Source: Pictodentalium vernedei
Taxonomy: Eukaryota > Mollusca > Scaphopoda > Dentaliida > Dentaliidae
DNA length: 64,000 nucleotides
Direction: 5' to 3'
Assembly: GCA_031216915.1 (NCBI GenBank)
Contig: CM062293.1
Span: 147,320,285 to 147,384,284, forward strand
Shown: positions 45,161 through 57,348 of the stretch, piece after piece
Numbering within the stretch: position 1 is the first letter of the stretch
Layout: the number at the start of each line of letters is the position of its first letter
The notes under the pieces: model-generated
What the model was told of the DNA's origin: nothing
What the model saw: the letters and a program-made list of their open reading frames with translations, nothing else
Databases searched by the model: none
Program-made: the position numbers and the translations under genes

Positions 45161-47128
45161 ACGGAGGAGACAGGACCTGACAAAAGATATGTGTGAAGGC
45201 ACAATGAAGTCGGGTCGACGTGAAACCTCCTCGGGCGACCTTGACAAAGAAGGTCGCGATGTAGCGGGAGACGTGCCAGAACCGCCGCCATCAGCGAGCG
45301 GAGCTGATTGATCCACACCCGCTGAGGCAACAGGGGAGCGATCAGAATGATTCGACAACTGCAGGCTCGAATTTTGGCGAGAGCCTGAGGAAGAATCGGA
45401 ACCGGCGGGAAAGCGTAGCCGACTAGACCATTCCAATCGAGTGACAGAGCGTCCACGGCAAAAGCCAGAGGATCTGGACATGGGGACACGAAAGTGTCCA
45501 CCTGATGGTTCCAACGAGTCGCAAAGAGGTCGATGTGGGGACGTCCCCAGAGATCGCAAAGCGACTGGAACACTGCCCTGTGAAGCATCCACTCGGTGGA
45601 AATAACCCTGCCCTGTCGGGACAGGGAGTCGGCTAGGACGTTCAGACGACCGGGAATGTGACGAACAACCACTCCGGCGTGAACATCCTGAGCGAGCAGT
45701 AGAAGATCCCGAGCTAACTCGTACATCGGAAGCGAGTGCGTGCCGCCCTGGTTCCGAATGTAAGCAACCACCGTCGAAATGTCGGATAGTAGAAGGACCT
45801 GGCGATTCGACAGGTGAGGGATCCACTGCCAGAAACTCAGAAGAAGAGCAAGAAGCTCCTTCTGGTTGATGTGGAGAGCTGCTTGAGCCTGGTCCCACAT
45901 CCCGTGTTGGGAAAGACCGAGAGGATCCAAAGTCGCACCCCATCCGAGATCGCTGGCATCTGCCGTTAGAACGCGATCGGATGAGGGTATGTCCAGCGGA
46001 ACACCCCGCGTAATCCACTGAACATCTGTCCAGGGAAGAAGGTGAGGATACAGAGAGTCCGGAAACGGAAGCACCTGATCCAGAGAATCTACATTCGGCC
46101 TCCAACGACTGAGCAGAAAGTGTTGGAGAGGTCTGACACGCAGCCGACCTAGAGGAATGAGATCCGTCACCGAACCGCAGAGACCGATCAGCCGGAGAAA
46201 ACTCCGAGCAGTCGCGGACCTGGACTGGGACAGAGTCAGAGCAAAAGCTGAGAGAATCACAGCCTTGGCCTGGGGAACAGCCACCAAATTGAATTTGGTT
46301 TGGAAAGACATCCCCAGATGACAAAACGACTGAGAAGGGACCAGGTCCGACTTCTCCTCGTTGACTCTGAATCCTAGCGACGTGAGCAAGCTCAAGAGAG
46401 TGGCGACATCCGATTCCAGTAAGGCAGCATTGGAATGCCTCTGGAGGATATCGTCCAGATATGCCGAAGTAGTCACCCTGGACTGTGTGCGATGGAACGC
46501 TATCACATGCGACATCAGTCTGGTGAACGCCCAAGGAGCCAGGTTGAGGCCGAAAGGCATGGCCTTGAACTGGTAAACTCGCCCCAGAAAAGTGAACCTG
46601 AGATACTTCCGTGACGCCCGATGCATCGGAACGTGGAAGTAAGCGTCTCACAGGTCGATGCTGGCTGCGAAATCTCCCTGGTGAATTGATTGGCGGACCG
46701 ACCTGAAAGTCTCCATGCTGAACTTGGGAGCAATGATAGACTGGTTCAGGATACTCAGATCGATAACCGGTCGGAGTCGGCCGTCCTTCTTCGGCACCAA
46801 GAACAGGCGGGAATAGAATACCCACTGACTGAACGTTCTTGACGACCTTGATCGCCCCCTTTGCCAGGAGATTGGCAATCTCCGTGGACAAAAGTTCCCG
46901 ACGTAAAACGTCTGAAGGAACTGTGGTTGGAAGAGGCACCCTTGACAGAGTGGGGTGCCGTCGGAAGGATATGCGCAGCCCGGACCGAACAACATCTAAC
47001 ACCCATGGATCGGATGTGATGGTGGTCCAATGGTCTGCGAACTCTGCTATCCTTCCTCCAACCTGGGACGAGTCGAGGTGAGGACCTTCATTTCGAGCCC
47101 CGACGAGGCCCGCGAGAGGAGAAACCAC
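45097..47128 (-). pseudogene. DIRS reverse transcriptase-RNase H (frameshift and one stop)
   Basis: Starts ATG at 47128, overlapping gag by 41 nt. VGGRIAEFADHWTTITSDPW leads into the RT. A one-base insertion near 46825 shifts the frame before FYSRLFLVPKKDGRLRPVID; a TGA at 46650-46648 follows IDL; then an open 509-codon stretch holds MPFGLNLAPWAFTRLM, SAYLDDIL (catalytic YLDD), and RNase H (TADASDLGWGA, HINQKELLAL, LLSDISTVVAYI, HIPGRLNVLADSLSR). The tail DLFATRWNHQ ... YAFPPVPILP is typical of DIRS and its relatives. Only two lesions, so inactivation is recent. Confidence 0.92.
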
Positions 47129-49166
47129 CTCCTCTGCTAAATGAAGAATCCTGAGACTTCCCTCGATTCTGCCGACCCCTACCTTTACCCCGTGAGTAAG
47201 AAGTAGAGGCGGCGGCAGAAGGACCAGCCTTTTGCTTCACAGAGGAAGCAGAAGGGTACTTGTTAGGCTTGGAACGGCCCTTGCCTCCCCGAGAAGGCTG
47301 ATCAAGCTGACGAAACAGCAGCTGATCTTTGGAATGACGTAGGACGTCATCCCGGACAGTCGACACGGAACCATGGAAAAGTTGCGGACCTGCCAAAGAA
47401 GCAGATCGAAGAGTAGCACGCTGCTCCTCGGGAAGGGATCGTCCTGTGTCCAGCACAGCGTCCCTTCGAACTAATTCCAAATTCACCGTGTTACAGGCAT
47501 GCGTGTGAGTAAGGTGCATAAGAGCCTTGGACAGCACACGCAAAGGAGCCTGTACCTCGTCAAACTTATCTGGAGGCAGATAAGCAGCCAAAGCTGAGAC
47601 GACGTGATCTGAGAGAGAAAGCATGCCAAGCATCTCTCTAGATAAGCCCAACGTGGACTCCAGAGTCGTCATTGGAATGACGGCAGACTTGGGCTTGGAA
47701 AGCCCGAGGGAAGTGGAGTCCTGATCCAGAACCATCAAAGCCTGGCAGACTGACGGATTGGCGGAATCGTAGGAACAATAACGCACAGGAGGCAAAAAGG
47801 TGTCAACCCTGGTGAAGAACGAAGTCTTCAAAGCCTTGGAATTCAGCTTGGCATCCAATGCTGAAAAAGCTTCAACCACCTGTACCGACTGGCACGGTCG
47901 AAGGCGCCCAGAAGCAGGTTGCTCCATAGGCTGTTGGCGCGCGACCGATGATCGCGGCCAGGCTAACACTGTCGGCTGGTTAGCAGGTTTGAGCTCAGGC
48001 AGAAACCCAAACACAAAGTCAAGAGCCGCCCCCAAGTCCGAAGACTGCTGGCCCTCGACCTCAAGCATGTCGGACTCCTCCCCAGAGTCGGAAGACACAT
48101 AGCCCATCGTGGGCAAACCAGCCGACGCCTCCCATGGTGTCAGGACACCAGAGGAATCAGAAACCGGCCTGTTTCCAATCCCGGGAGGCGGCGCCATAGG
48201 AGGCACCTGGAAACCAACCATAGCCTTGCTGGAAGCAACAGGAAGGCTCTTAGAAAGAACCTGAGTGAGTAAGGAGAGGGCCTCCCTAAGCTCACTGCCT
48301 GTACCGACCGGTTCGATAGGGGAGCGAACCGGCAAAGTGGCTTCACCTCTGACCCTCTTAACCAGCGAAGGGTCACGATCCTCCAAAACACCCGACGCGG
48401 GACGACGGGCGGCAGCCGAAACATCTGAAGGCAGACGTGTATAGGGGTACGAAGCACCCTGAGGATCAATATTGCGAGAACTCATGAGAGTCACCGCGGA
48501 CCTCTGCGGGGCAGAAGGTCCAGGCTGCACAAAAGGCGTTGGTCCCCCAAAACTGGTCGTGTGACCAGAGTGAGTAGACGGAAACGCCACGGAGTTCATA
48601 GTGTTTCCACTACGAACATCCGAATCCAAAGACACAACTGTGGTGCTCGACGGCGAAGAGACCACAGCGATGGGCTCGGCCGGCAGCCCCTTTCGACTTC
48701 GCCGAGTAGATACGTCGAGAGTCGTTGAGGCTGGTGAAAAAGTGGAGAGAGCACACCGGCTCGGCTCCGAAGGAGGAGTCACAACCCTAGTGACAGCCTC
48801 AGATGTCGACTGGAGGGGGACCGTAGTCCCGGAACCAGGCATCTCTACACCAGAACACTCAACGGCTCCCGCAGTATCCACCACAGGAAAAGACTGCACA
48901 TCCCCCACGGAGGAGGAATAACTCTCACCAGACAAAGTCGGCTCGGGAGGCCCCGAACGACCACGTTCTCCTTTCCCGCGGGAGCAGGAGGCACGGCCAC
49001 GAGAACGAACGACACGGTTTACTGATGCCCAGAAGGTGGAAGACCATGTTCCACAGACACCACACGGCCACTCGGCCGAACACCCATTACAGGAGGAACA
49101 AGACGAATGTACATCGTCCACATGCTTTGGCAGCAGACATTGCCCACAAGGAATTGTCCTGGGCAT
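47088..49166 (-). CDS. DIRS ORF1 (gag-like)
   Basis: 692 codons, intact. I start it at 49166 (MPRTIPCGQC), not at the longer frame's upstream Met, because the 72 extra residues are hydrophobic and the older copy conserves this ATG. Cysteine clusters CGQC, CSSCNGC and CGVC within the first 45 residues suggest a zinc-binding head. The middle is Ser/Pro-rich; the conserved part is LGLSKPKSAVIPMTTLES ... LSREMLGMLSLSDHVVSALA. The C-terminus is basic and Gly/Arg-rich (SRGKGRGRQNRGK), probably for nucleic acid binding in place of CCHC knuckles. It likely packages element RNA. Confidence 0.87.
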   Translation of the reverse strand: MPRTIPCGQCLLPKHVDDVHSSCSSCNGCSAEWPCGVCGTWSSTFWASVNRVVRSRGRASCSRGKGERGRSGPPEPTLSGESYSSSVGDVQSFPVVDTAGAVECSGVEMPGSGTTVPLQSTSEAVTRVVTPPSEPSRCALSTFSPASTTLDVSTRRSRKGLPAEPIAVVSSPSSTTVVSLDSDVRSGNTMNSVAFPSTHSGHTTSFGGPTPFVQPGPSAPQRSAVTLMSSRNIDPQGASYPYTRLPSDVSAAARRPASGVLEDRDPSLVKRVRGEATLPVRSPIEPVGTGSELREALSLLTQVLSKSLPVASSKAMVGFQVPPMAPPPGIGNRPVSDSSGVLTPWEASAGLPTMGYVSSDSGEESDMLEVEGQQSSDLGAALDFVFGFLPELKPANQPTVLAWPRSSVARQQPMEQPASGRLRPCQSVQVVEAFSALDAKLNSKALKTSFFTRVDTFLPPVRYCSYDSANPSVCQALMVLDQDSTSLGLSKPKSAVIPMTTLESTLGLSREMLGMLSLSDHVVSALAAYLPPDKFDEVQAPLRVLSKALMHLTHTHACNTVNLELVRRDAVLDTGRSLPEEQRATLRSASLAGPQLFHGSVSTVRDDVLRHSKDQLLFRQLDQPSRGGKGRSKPNKYPSASSVKQKAGPSAAASTSYSRGKGRGRQNRGKSQDSSFSRGGGFSSRGPRRGSK

Positions 49167-49612
49167 GATAGAGGTGAGAGGAGCAGAGAAGGTGAGATGA
49201 GAAAACAGAACACCCCCAAAGAAGAGAGAAAGGTGACAGAAACAAAGACCCCAGACGGTCGACCGGGAACCACCCAACAGAAAGACTACTCTCAAAAGAA
49301 AGAAGAAACACTGTAGGAGTGGTACCCCGCTGGCACCTAACTCTAACACAATTAGAAAAATTTGCAAAAAAAGCATTAACAATAATTGTGAAAAATCCTA
49401 AGTCCGAACCACGTGGCACGCGAAATACGCGCGCGACTCGAGAGAGAGCAAATAAATATACATTATGGACATATAATAGAAAAGAGAGTATATAAAACAC
49501 TGTTCCTGAGAATACAAAGGATACACTGTGGTATAATGAATCAGGAATCATCAAACATCGAGCTGGTGGAACACTGATAAGCGTGCAAAAACATCTCGAC
49601 ACGAAGCGGATT

Positions 49613-49855
49613 TTAAAAAGAATGAGTCTTTAGAGACGGTATATGTGCACTGGCAACGGAAGTCGTGGAGTTGTACTTGGGAGAGAGCGTCCCGTACTGG
49701 GTCTGCGCCGGTTGCACTCGACCCAGTTTTGGCTTATTTTTATTGGTGCTTTTGCACCACTTTTCTTTCCCAACTTGCTTGGGAAAGACAAAAATAGAGA
49801 GTATTTTATCCGAGTTAGGGACTTCCACTGCAGTGCAAGCCTGTAGTAAACAATT
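49613..49855. repeat. DIRS inverted terminal repeat, right
   Basis: Complement of 43497-43739. The outer 20 bp to 49876 (GAGTAGGTTGATAAGAAAT) differ from the left end, as in other DIRS elements. Confidence 0.92.
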
Positions 49856-49881
49856 GTGAGTAGGTTGATAAGAAATAGAGT

Positions 49882-50491
49882 TTAAGCAGACTGTATCTAC
49901 AGAACTGCACAAGCGATACCCGGAGCCAAATACTATGGATGATTTCCTCAACCCAGTTGTGATTGCTGGTCCTTTAGATCCCTGCTAGAAAGCAATGCCA
50001 TTTCTCAACAATGAGCAACATAACCAAGTGACTGAAACGCTTGTAGAAATGATCAGAGGCAAAGCCAGTGGTAATCCTGATTCCATAGCCACTGATTTGG
50101 TGGATAGTTCAAGTTCAAAATCGCACCCAACAACAGGCTTCCAACCCAAAGTTAAACATATCAAATTAGAGGCTTCAGATGATGCTATGAAATTCTTAAT
50201 GGGTGATTTTTACCCTGCGTCGGAAACGAACAATGAAGGCCATGAAGGCGAGGGTTCAGATGTGCATATCAGGGATGAAGTAAATGCTTGTATTGCTACA
50301 AAAACATTAATCAAAATTTCATCAGATCATTGGTGGGATAAAAATCCTGAAAGGTTCCCATCATTAGCCCTTGCATGGCAGCATCTAGGCATGCCCAGTT
50401 CGTCAGTGCCATCAGAAAGAATTTTCTGTAATGAGCTATATAATGATGATTATGTGATAAGAATTCTTCTCAATCTAAACCAATCTCTCTA
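49882..50491 (+). pseudogene. hAT transposase pseudogene, C-terminal segment
   Basis: FKQTVSTELHKRYPEP then GPLDPC and a TAG where the family has LDPR(F/Y)K, followed by AMPFLNNEQ. From 49995 the frame is open: an acidic linker, then DHWWDKNPERFPSLALAWQH and PSSSVPSERIF, the hAT dimerisation domain (WW, SSxxSER). It fits the same ZBED-like type as 38069-40375, but the segment between is missing, so they may be one dismembered element or two. Confidence 0.85.
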
Positions 50492-50787
50492 AAGTGGGTG
50501 TATTGAGGGGTTTAGTGCTAAGGCACTCACAGAATGGACATAACAACTCAAATCTGCAAAAAGAACAAAAAATATAGAGCTGTAGATTAAATTAATATCA
50601 TTAATTTCTTGTCTTCATTTGTCGTAAATAATTTATCTCTTCAGACATATATGCAGACAGGGTATTTTCCAGAAAATTCAATAAAAATATGAGAGGTTTA
50701 ACCCTAAACCAATCATAACAGCTTATAATGCCTTATTGGTAGGAGCTAACAGTTCACATAACTTTTCTAAGGTGCATGGACAAAAAA

Positions 50788-52686
50788 TAGGCCGATGAAA
50801 TCGTCAGATGTGTACCCATACGCGCAACTAGTAGAAAGCTGTATGACAGAGGGCCTCCACGGATGCCGACACTATGTACACCATACAAGGTATGGGTACA
50901 TATAGAAATGGATTGGAGGAGTGTCTAATTTGATGGATAAAGGGTTAATATCTCTGGATCAAATTATCAGATTTACATAAAAAACAATACAGCACAACAC
51001 ATCAGTAACTTGAATAAATATATAAAGTAACATGACAATCGGATTGATATTTTTTGAGTTATCTCATGCCAAAGGGATTGGAGGAATTTTCAATTTGAAG
51101 GATAAAGGGTTAATATCTCCGGATCAAATTATCAGATTAACACCAAAAACTATTCAGCTCAGCACATCAGTAACCTGAACACAAATATAAAGTAACTTGA
51201 CAATCCAAGCAATATTTTTCAAGTTATCAAATGCCAAAGGGATTGGAGGAATTTTCAATTTGAAGGATAAAGGGTTAATATCTCAGGACCAAAATAACAG
51301 ATTTACACTAAAAACTATACAGCTCGGCACATCAGTAACCTGAACACAAATATAAAGTAACTTGACAATCCATGTAATATTTTTCAAGTTATCGAATGCC
51401 AAAGGGATTGGAGGAATTTTCAATTTGAAGGATAAAGGGTTAATATCTCGGAATCAAATCATCAGATTTACACCAAAAACTATACAGCTTGGCACATCAG
51501 TAACCTGAACACAAATATAAAGTAACTAGACAATCCAAGCAATATTTTTCAAGTTATGGAATGCCAAAGGGATTGGAGGAATTTTCAATTTGAAGGATAA
51601 AGGGTTAATATCTCAGGATCAAATTATTCAATTTACACCAAAAACTATACAGCTCGGCACATCAGTAACCTGAACACAAATATAAAGTAACTTGACAATC
51701 CAAGCCATATTTTTCAAGTTATCGAATCCCAAAGGGATTGGAGGAATTTTCAATTTGAAGGATAAAGGCTTAATATCTCAGGATTAAATTATCAGATTTA
51801 AACCAAAAACTATACAGTTTGGCACATCAGTAACCTGAACACAAATATAAAGTAACTTGACAATCCAAGCAATATTTTTCAAGTTATTAAATGCCAAAGG
51901 GATTGGAGAAATTGAAGGATAAAGGGTTAATATCTCAGGATCAAAATAACAGATTTACACCAAAAACTATACAGCTCGGCACATCAGTAACCTGAACACA
52001 AATATAAAGTAACTTGACAATCCAAGCAATATTTTTCAAGTTATTAAATGCCAAAGGGATTGGAGAAATTGAAGGATAAAGGGTTAATATCTCAGGATCA
52101 AAATAACAGATTTACACCAAAAACTATACAGCTCGGCACATCAGTAACCTGAACACAAATATAAAGTAACTTGACAATCCAAGCAATATTTTTTGAGTTA
52201 TAGAATGCCAAAGGGATTGGAGGAATTTTCAATTTGAAGGATAAAGGGCTAATATCTCGAGATCAAATCATCAGATTTACACCAAAAACTATACAGCTCG
52301 GCAAATCAGTAACCTGAACACAAATATAAAGTAACTAGACAATCCAAGCAATATTTTTCAAGTTATCGAATGCCAAAGGGATTGGAGGAATTTTCAATTT
52401 GAAGGATAAAGGGTTAATATCTCGAGATCAAATTATCTGATTTACACCAAAAACTATACAGCTCGGCACATCAGTAACCTGAACACAAATATAAAGTAAC
52501 TTGACAATCCAAGCAATATTTTTCAAGTTATTGAATGCCAAAGAAATGGATACGGACGCCGGATGGACAGACGGACAGATGGACAAACGGACGGATGGAC
52601 AGACGGATGGACAAAGGATGGACGAACGACGGATGGTCACCCCGGATGCCGGCATTATGTGTACCATACATAGTATGGGTACACAT
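50788..52686. mobile_element. Satellite-bearing element P, copy 2 (10 units)
   Basis: Same ends and direct terminal repeats as 38476-39703, but ten units of about 165 bp, two of them lacking TTTTCAATTT. The microsatellite before the right end (GGACAGACGGACAGATGGAC) is longer. Inserted between A residues. Confidence 0.85.
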
Positions 52687-52689
52687 AAA

Positions 52690-53330
52690 AACCCATGTGG
52701 ACAAAACACCATCTGGACAAAACCTCATTATCATAGCACGGACAAAAAAACACACTGATAAAACACCATGCAGACAAAACACTGTACTGCTACAGCCGGG
52801 ACAACAAACAATGTGGACAAAACACTATGCATTTTTTTTATGGCAAAATTTCATCACAAGTGGTATTAAGGTTGTTGGTGTACTTTAGCAGCTTCTCACT
52901 TTTCAGTTCTTTTAAACCGTCTATCCTATGAGCATTAAGCATTAAAAATTAAATGGTTTTATGTTTGATAAGTTAACCAAGTTAATAAAATTGCTATTCT
53001 GTAGTTTATGAAGCCTAAAACATAAAACAAACCAAGAACATGAACTTTTGATGGCAAAGAAATAATTACAGAAATAAAAAATAAAATAAAAAACCTCCCA
53101 CCCACATGCAATTTTACAAAACATGGCCTGAGAAACAGAAGATCTACTTTGTGAGGTCTAAGCAACTGGACAAATTTATCAATTTTATTAACTTGGATAA
53201 AATATCAGACATAAAACCATTTAATTTTTATTTTTTTTAGTTTGCATTGGTTATAAAAAGAGAGCATGCGGTAGCCAAAAAGACTATGCAGGAAGGCCTG
53301 AGTAACAGATTTTTAACTTTTTTAGATCTT
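52690..53330. repeat. GGACAAAACACCAT short repeats and a shared unit
   Basis: GGACAAAACAC-type motifs recur to about 52830. ACATGCAATTTTACAAAACA ... AGATCTACTTTGTG at 53105-53160 matches 3098-3150. An ORF at 53332-53550 (72 codons) resembles nothing I recognise. Confidence 0.5.
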
Positions 53331-53980
53331 ATTGACCTATCTGGCCTCAGTAATTCCAATATTTACTGGTAATCTATTTTATTATATGCTAAGCTATAGA
53401 TTATCGAAAAAATTGTGGAAAGATAGAAATCGCATCCCTCACTGTGAAGATAGAGAAATTTTCACTTTCATGGGATCAGTCACAGTGGCGGCTTTCCAAG
53501 CATCACTTCAGGGTGAATACGAGCCAAATTATTACTGGAAGAGGAAATGATCAATTTGTTTTAAAAACGTACAATGAAAAGAAAATCTAGTGTTTTTGAG
53601 TGGTTTCTGATCATTTCTAGCAATAATTCAACACATATTCACCTTGAATTGATGCATGAATCCAGCCAGCTGATTCAGATCGCAAGACGCTACCTGTTCT
53701 GAGTATCGATCAAATCACTTCTGCATATCAATGTACTGTTTACTTTCATGCATCAATTGAAGGTTGAAACGAGTGGAATTAATCATAGGAATGATCAGAT
53801 TCTTATGAAAAGTGTACAATAAAAAGAAACGTGCTCGCGAAAAATAAACATTTCTCTTGGTCACTCATGAGATAATTTTCGGTATCCACTCAAGAACACC
53901 AGATATCCTCTATTTATCTTGCTTGACAAGTTCCCTGGGATCTATCAAATACAATATAATAGAAAAAAATGTCAAGTTTT

Positions 53981-54219
53981 ACTCTTTACCTAATGAATTG
54001 ACCGCATTCACCCACGTGACAAATTCAACAGTTGGAAAAAAAAACTGTGTGAAAAATTTCAACAAAACCATATCATGTGACACCCTCAATGGAATGAGCT
54101 CATCAAGCTCATTTCATTGAGGGGTCACATGATATGGTTTTGTTAAAGTTTTTTCAAAAATTTGAAAAAATATTCTAAGTAATAAATTTTAATATAGTCT
54201 GCATTGGGTAAAGGGTTAT
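53981..54219. mobile_element. Family D fold-back MITE
   Basis: CTCTTTACCTAATGAATTGA at left, CATTGGGTAAAGGGTTA at right. The hairpin at 54060-54148 has arms AACAAAACCATATCATGTGA and apex GAGCTCATCAAGCTCATT. The best-preserved D copy here. Confidence 0.85.
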
Positions 54220-54579
54220 CATTAGACTAAAGATAATTACTACATTTCTGTTGATTGAATACTCTTGTTAATTGGAATTTTTTCTTTCGCAAAGAGGCTA
54301 TCCAATTAACAGATTTCCACTGAAAAACGCTGACTTTGAAAAAGCACATTCGTAATACAATTTGGCTCATAGACCTTATTTCCTGTGCAACATGCTTGCA
54401 ATTGTGCAGTAATAACATTATAACTGAATTAATGTTACATCAGGTTTAAGACATGTAAGATTGCCATCATGTAATAAATCATTTGTTCCAATAAAGTAGT
54501 GAGTAAAATATTAATGACAATTTCTACATGTTCTCAACTTTTTGTTTCTGTACTGACTGATTATCGAATATGAAGAACT

Positions 54580-55862
54580 TAACTGATTGAGTGCTAGAAG
54601 CCACAATTCAGGCTCTACTGATAAGTGCTGAACGCCACTATGGTGGTTTACACTGTTTGCACTAATTTGTTGTTGGCTCAGCCAGGCCTGAAAATAAGCA
54701 GTCTGACATTTGCAGAATGAGGTTCCCAGAGGGAGAATTTGATGATGATATCCCATACAGTGGGTCAATGTTATGTTATGTTCTATGATTCCTCCGTTAA
54801 TTTTTCGGAGCACCCTGTTATTGCACAGGTACATACACTTAGTGTAGCAGGATTAGCAGTGTGGAATCCAGTGTGTTACCACTGGGGTTGACTGCATGCT
54901 CCGGGTTGATGATTTTGCCGACCAGCAGGTAGTTTCTATACCCACAAGCCCTAGGAATTTATCCTCTGGGTAATTGTTTCTGTTTAGTTTTGAGACCCTC
55001 ATTCAGATTGGGGTTCACAAAAGGGTAAATTTACTGATGCTGTAGCATCACTATATTTACCCTCTGCTTATTTTCTGATTTGGGCTCAGCAGTAGAAAAC
55101 AAATGGAATGCCAAGGGAGGCTATGCCGCTGCTACCCAGTGCAAGCATGAGTTTCTATTTATTTAACTTTGTTGATATTGAATTAATTCCTTGCATGCTG
55201 CTTGTGGATTTTCCTGCACAGGACAGAATTTTTCTTGCTACTGAAATAGGTATTATTTGGACACAGTTAATCCAATTTCCCCCTTTAAACTGAATAGATT
55301 TTTTCACCAATGATTTCTTGAATTAAATTTAGATGAATTTTTCATGAAATCTAGTCATGTCTGCTTCACAGCAGCCATGGCTAGATTTGATGAAAAATAT
55401 CCTGAAAATACTCAGCGGGTTAAGAGTTAATAAATATCTGATCTTATCTTATCTCCATTAAACCATAGCACCAATGTAGTAGGTCCCCGCTTTTTGTCTT
55501 CTAAGATGGAAAAGGACCATAACCCTGCCCAAAATTATCCGACAAAGCCCACTATCAATCCCAACCTGTATTATGTGGTTATAAACCTCTATGTATAAAA
55601 TTTTGTTTCATTTCATTCAGGCAAAGTAAAGTTATTGTTTGGAAACCATATTCGGGATGGACGGATATACAGACAAGGATGACACTTAATGCCCCTTCGC
55701 CAAATTGGTGGTGGCATCAAAATTATTAGTATAAAATTGATTTGTCACAATCTTTTTGAGAGTGCTAACTGGCCGTCTCCAATATATTGCAACAAAACAA
55801 TTATTTATGAGAAATATCTTGTTAAACCAAGGTTCCTTTTCTGGCAGTGTGATATCTTTGAA
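54580..55862. mobile_element. Family A MITE split by family H and family G insertions
   Basis: TTAACTGATTGAGTGCTAGA opens it at 54580. Sequence resumes with TTTTTGAGAGTGCTAACTGG and ACAAAACAATTATTTATGAG near 55755-55810. H at 54690-55075, G at 55160-55428 (hairpin TAGTCATGTCTGCTTCACAG), and a fragment ending CCCCTTCGCCAAATTGGTGG at 55650-55720 fill the gap. Confidence 0.6.
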
Positions 55863-56588
55863 TGAAAGTGTCAATGACACTGTAGCTTAACTTGACTGTG
55901 TGTTGTGTTTGATGAAAAGGATAATGTTCAATGTTTATGAAAGGATTATGAAATGAGACAAGAATTGTGATAATTGGAAATATGTTAATTTCTGTTCCCT
56001 GTATGCTATGTTTTCAATAAAAATAATATGAGGTGTCGACTGTACTAAAGAATTGAGAGGTCGATTAATGTGGCCCTCACAGTTAATGTATACGACCCTC
56101 ACAGTTAATGTATGTCGACCAAAGTTACTAAATTACAGTGAAATTATTCCAAAACAAGTCATCCTATCAAGTTACAATGAAATCACTTCATAAATACTGC
56201 TTGTAGACTGTGCTAAAGGTTTTCCGGCTTCGGGCCTGTGTAGCCATCACGGTTGACAATGAAATCCCTTGATGCATACGACCTGCAGTCGGTGATAAAG
56301 TTTTTGGGGTTTTGGGATCGGGCAGGCATCATGGTTGAATGATCGCGACCAAAAGGGGACGTACGTTCTCATCTAGACATTATCTGGAGTCATCCTACCA
56401 AGTTATAATGAAATCCCTTCATATATATGACCTGAAGACTGTGCTAAAGGTTTTCAGGCTTTGGGACCCTGTAGCCATCACAGTTGACCAATCGCGACCA
56501 AAAGGGGATGTTCTCATCCAGACATTATATGGAGTCATCCTTCCAAGTTACAATGAAATCCCTCCATAAATACGACCTGTAGACTGTG

Positions 56589-56828
56589 TTAACTGGTAGA
56601 GTGCTAACTTATTTTTGGTCCTTAAAATTTCTTTGCATTATAACTATTTATGGGAGAGTGCCAGAAGGCACTCTCCCATAAATTGAAACAAGGCAAATCC
56701 TAACAGATAAAATAATATCACTTCAAAGATAATATGAAGCACATCCACTGAATATGTAGCCTTTAAATTGCGACACTGGTACTTCTGAATGAAGCCCAAA
56801 TATGGGCTTCCAGCACTCTACCAGTTAA
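56589..56828. mobile_element. Family A2 fold-back MITE
   Basis: TTAACTGGTAGAGTGC and GCACTCTACCAGTTAA ends. Hairpin TTTATGGGAGAGTGCC / GGCACTCTCCCATAAA at 56648-56690. Inserted in a unit of element Q. Confidence 0.88.
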
Positions 56829-57348
56829 TGGTTTTGGGGTTTTGGGCTTGCGTAGTCATCACGGTTGACAGATCACAACCAAATAGGGAAGTTCTCATCT
56901 AGATATCATACGGAGTCATCCAAGTTACAATGAAATCCCTCCATATTAAATAAGACCTGTAGACTGTGCTAAAGGTTTTCAGCTTTTGGGCTCGGGAAGC
57001 CATCACTGTTGACCAATTGCGGCTAAAAGGGTTCTCATCTAGACATGACCTCAAACCTACATATGAAATTTTGTGACGATCGGACAAGAACTACAGGGTG
57101 TAGCTTGTGCTCAAGGAAAATGTGAACAGACTCACAGACTAACAGACTTCCGCATGTGTGTTGGCAAATCATGTAGCTTATCTTGACTTTGTCAAGTTAA
57201 GCTAAAAATGAAAGTGTCAATGACACTGTAGCTTAACTTGACTGTGTGTAGTATCTGAAGAAAAGGATAATGTTCAATGTTTATGAAATGATTATGAAAT
57301 AAGACAAGAATTGTTATAATTGAGAATATGTTGATTTCTGTTCCCTAA

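Larger units (their letters stand above)
43451..49876 (-). mobile_element. DIRS-type tyrosine-recombinase retrotransposon, young copy
   Basis: About 6.4 kb. Inverted terminal repeats at about 43497-43739 and 49613-49855 differ at only a few bases; the outermost 45 bp differ between ends (CTTATTATACC versus GATAAGAAAT side), and the internal complementary region joins the complements of exactly those two ends. This arrangement is unique to DIRS elements, which replicate through a circular intermediate and insert with a tyrosine recombinase, leaving no target duplication. Order on the minus strand: gag-like ORF, RT-RNase H, overlapping tyrosine recombinase. The copy carries one frameshift and two stops and is not autonomous as it stands. 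Its right flank is hAT transposase sequence. Confidence 0.95.

Noticed and set aside
45038-47128. The 696-codon minus-strand frame as one protein
   Set aside because: Only its first 100 residues or so (RT start) and last 50 (recombinase start) are real; the middle is a shifted frame of RT-RNase H, visible as Ser/Pro/Arg-rich low complexity.
49166-49382. Upstream extension of gag to the Met at 49382
   Set aside because: Hydrophobic, not conserved in the older copy, and precedes the cysteine-rich MPRTIPCGQC start.
53332-53550. 72-codon ORF ending in EYEPNYYWKRK
   Set aside because: No recognised domain, no splice context and AT-rich repeat surroundings; kept only as a mention.
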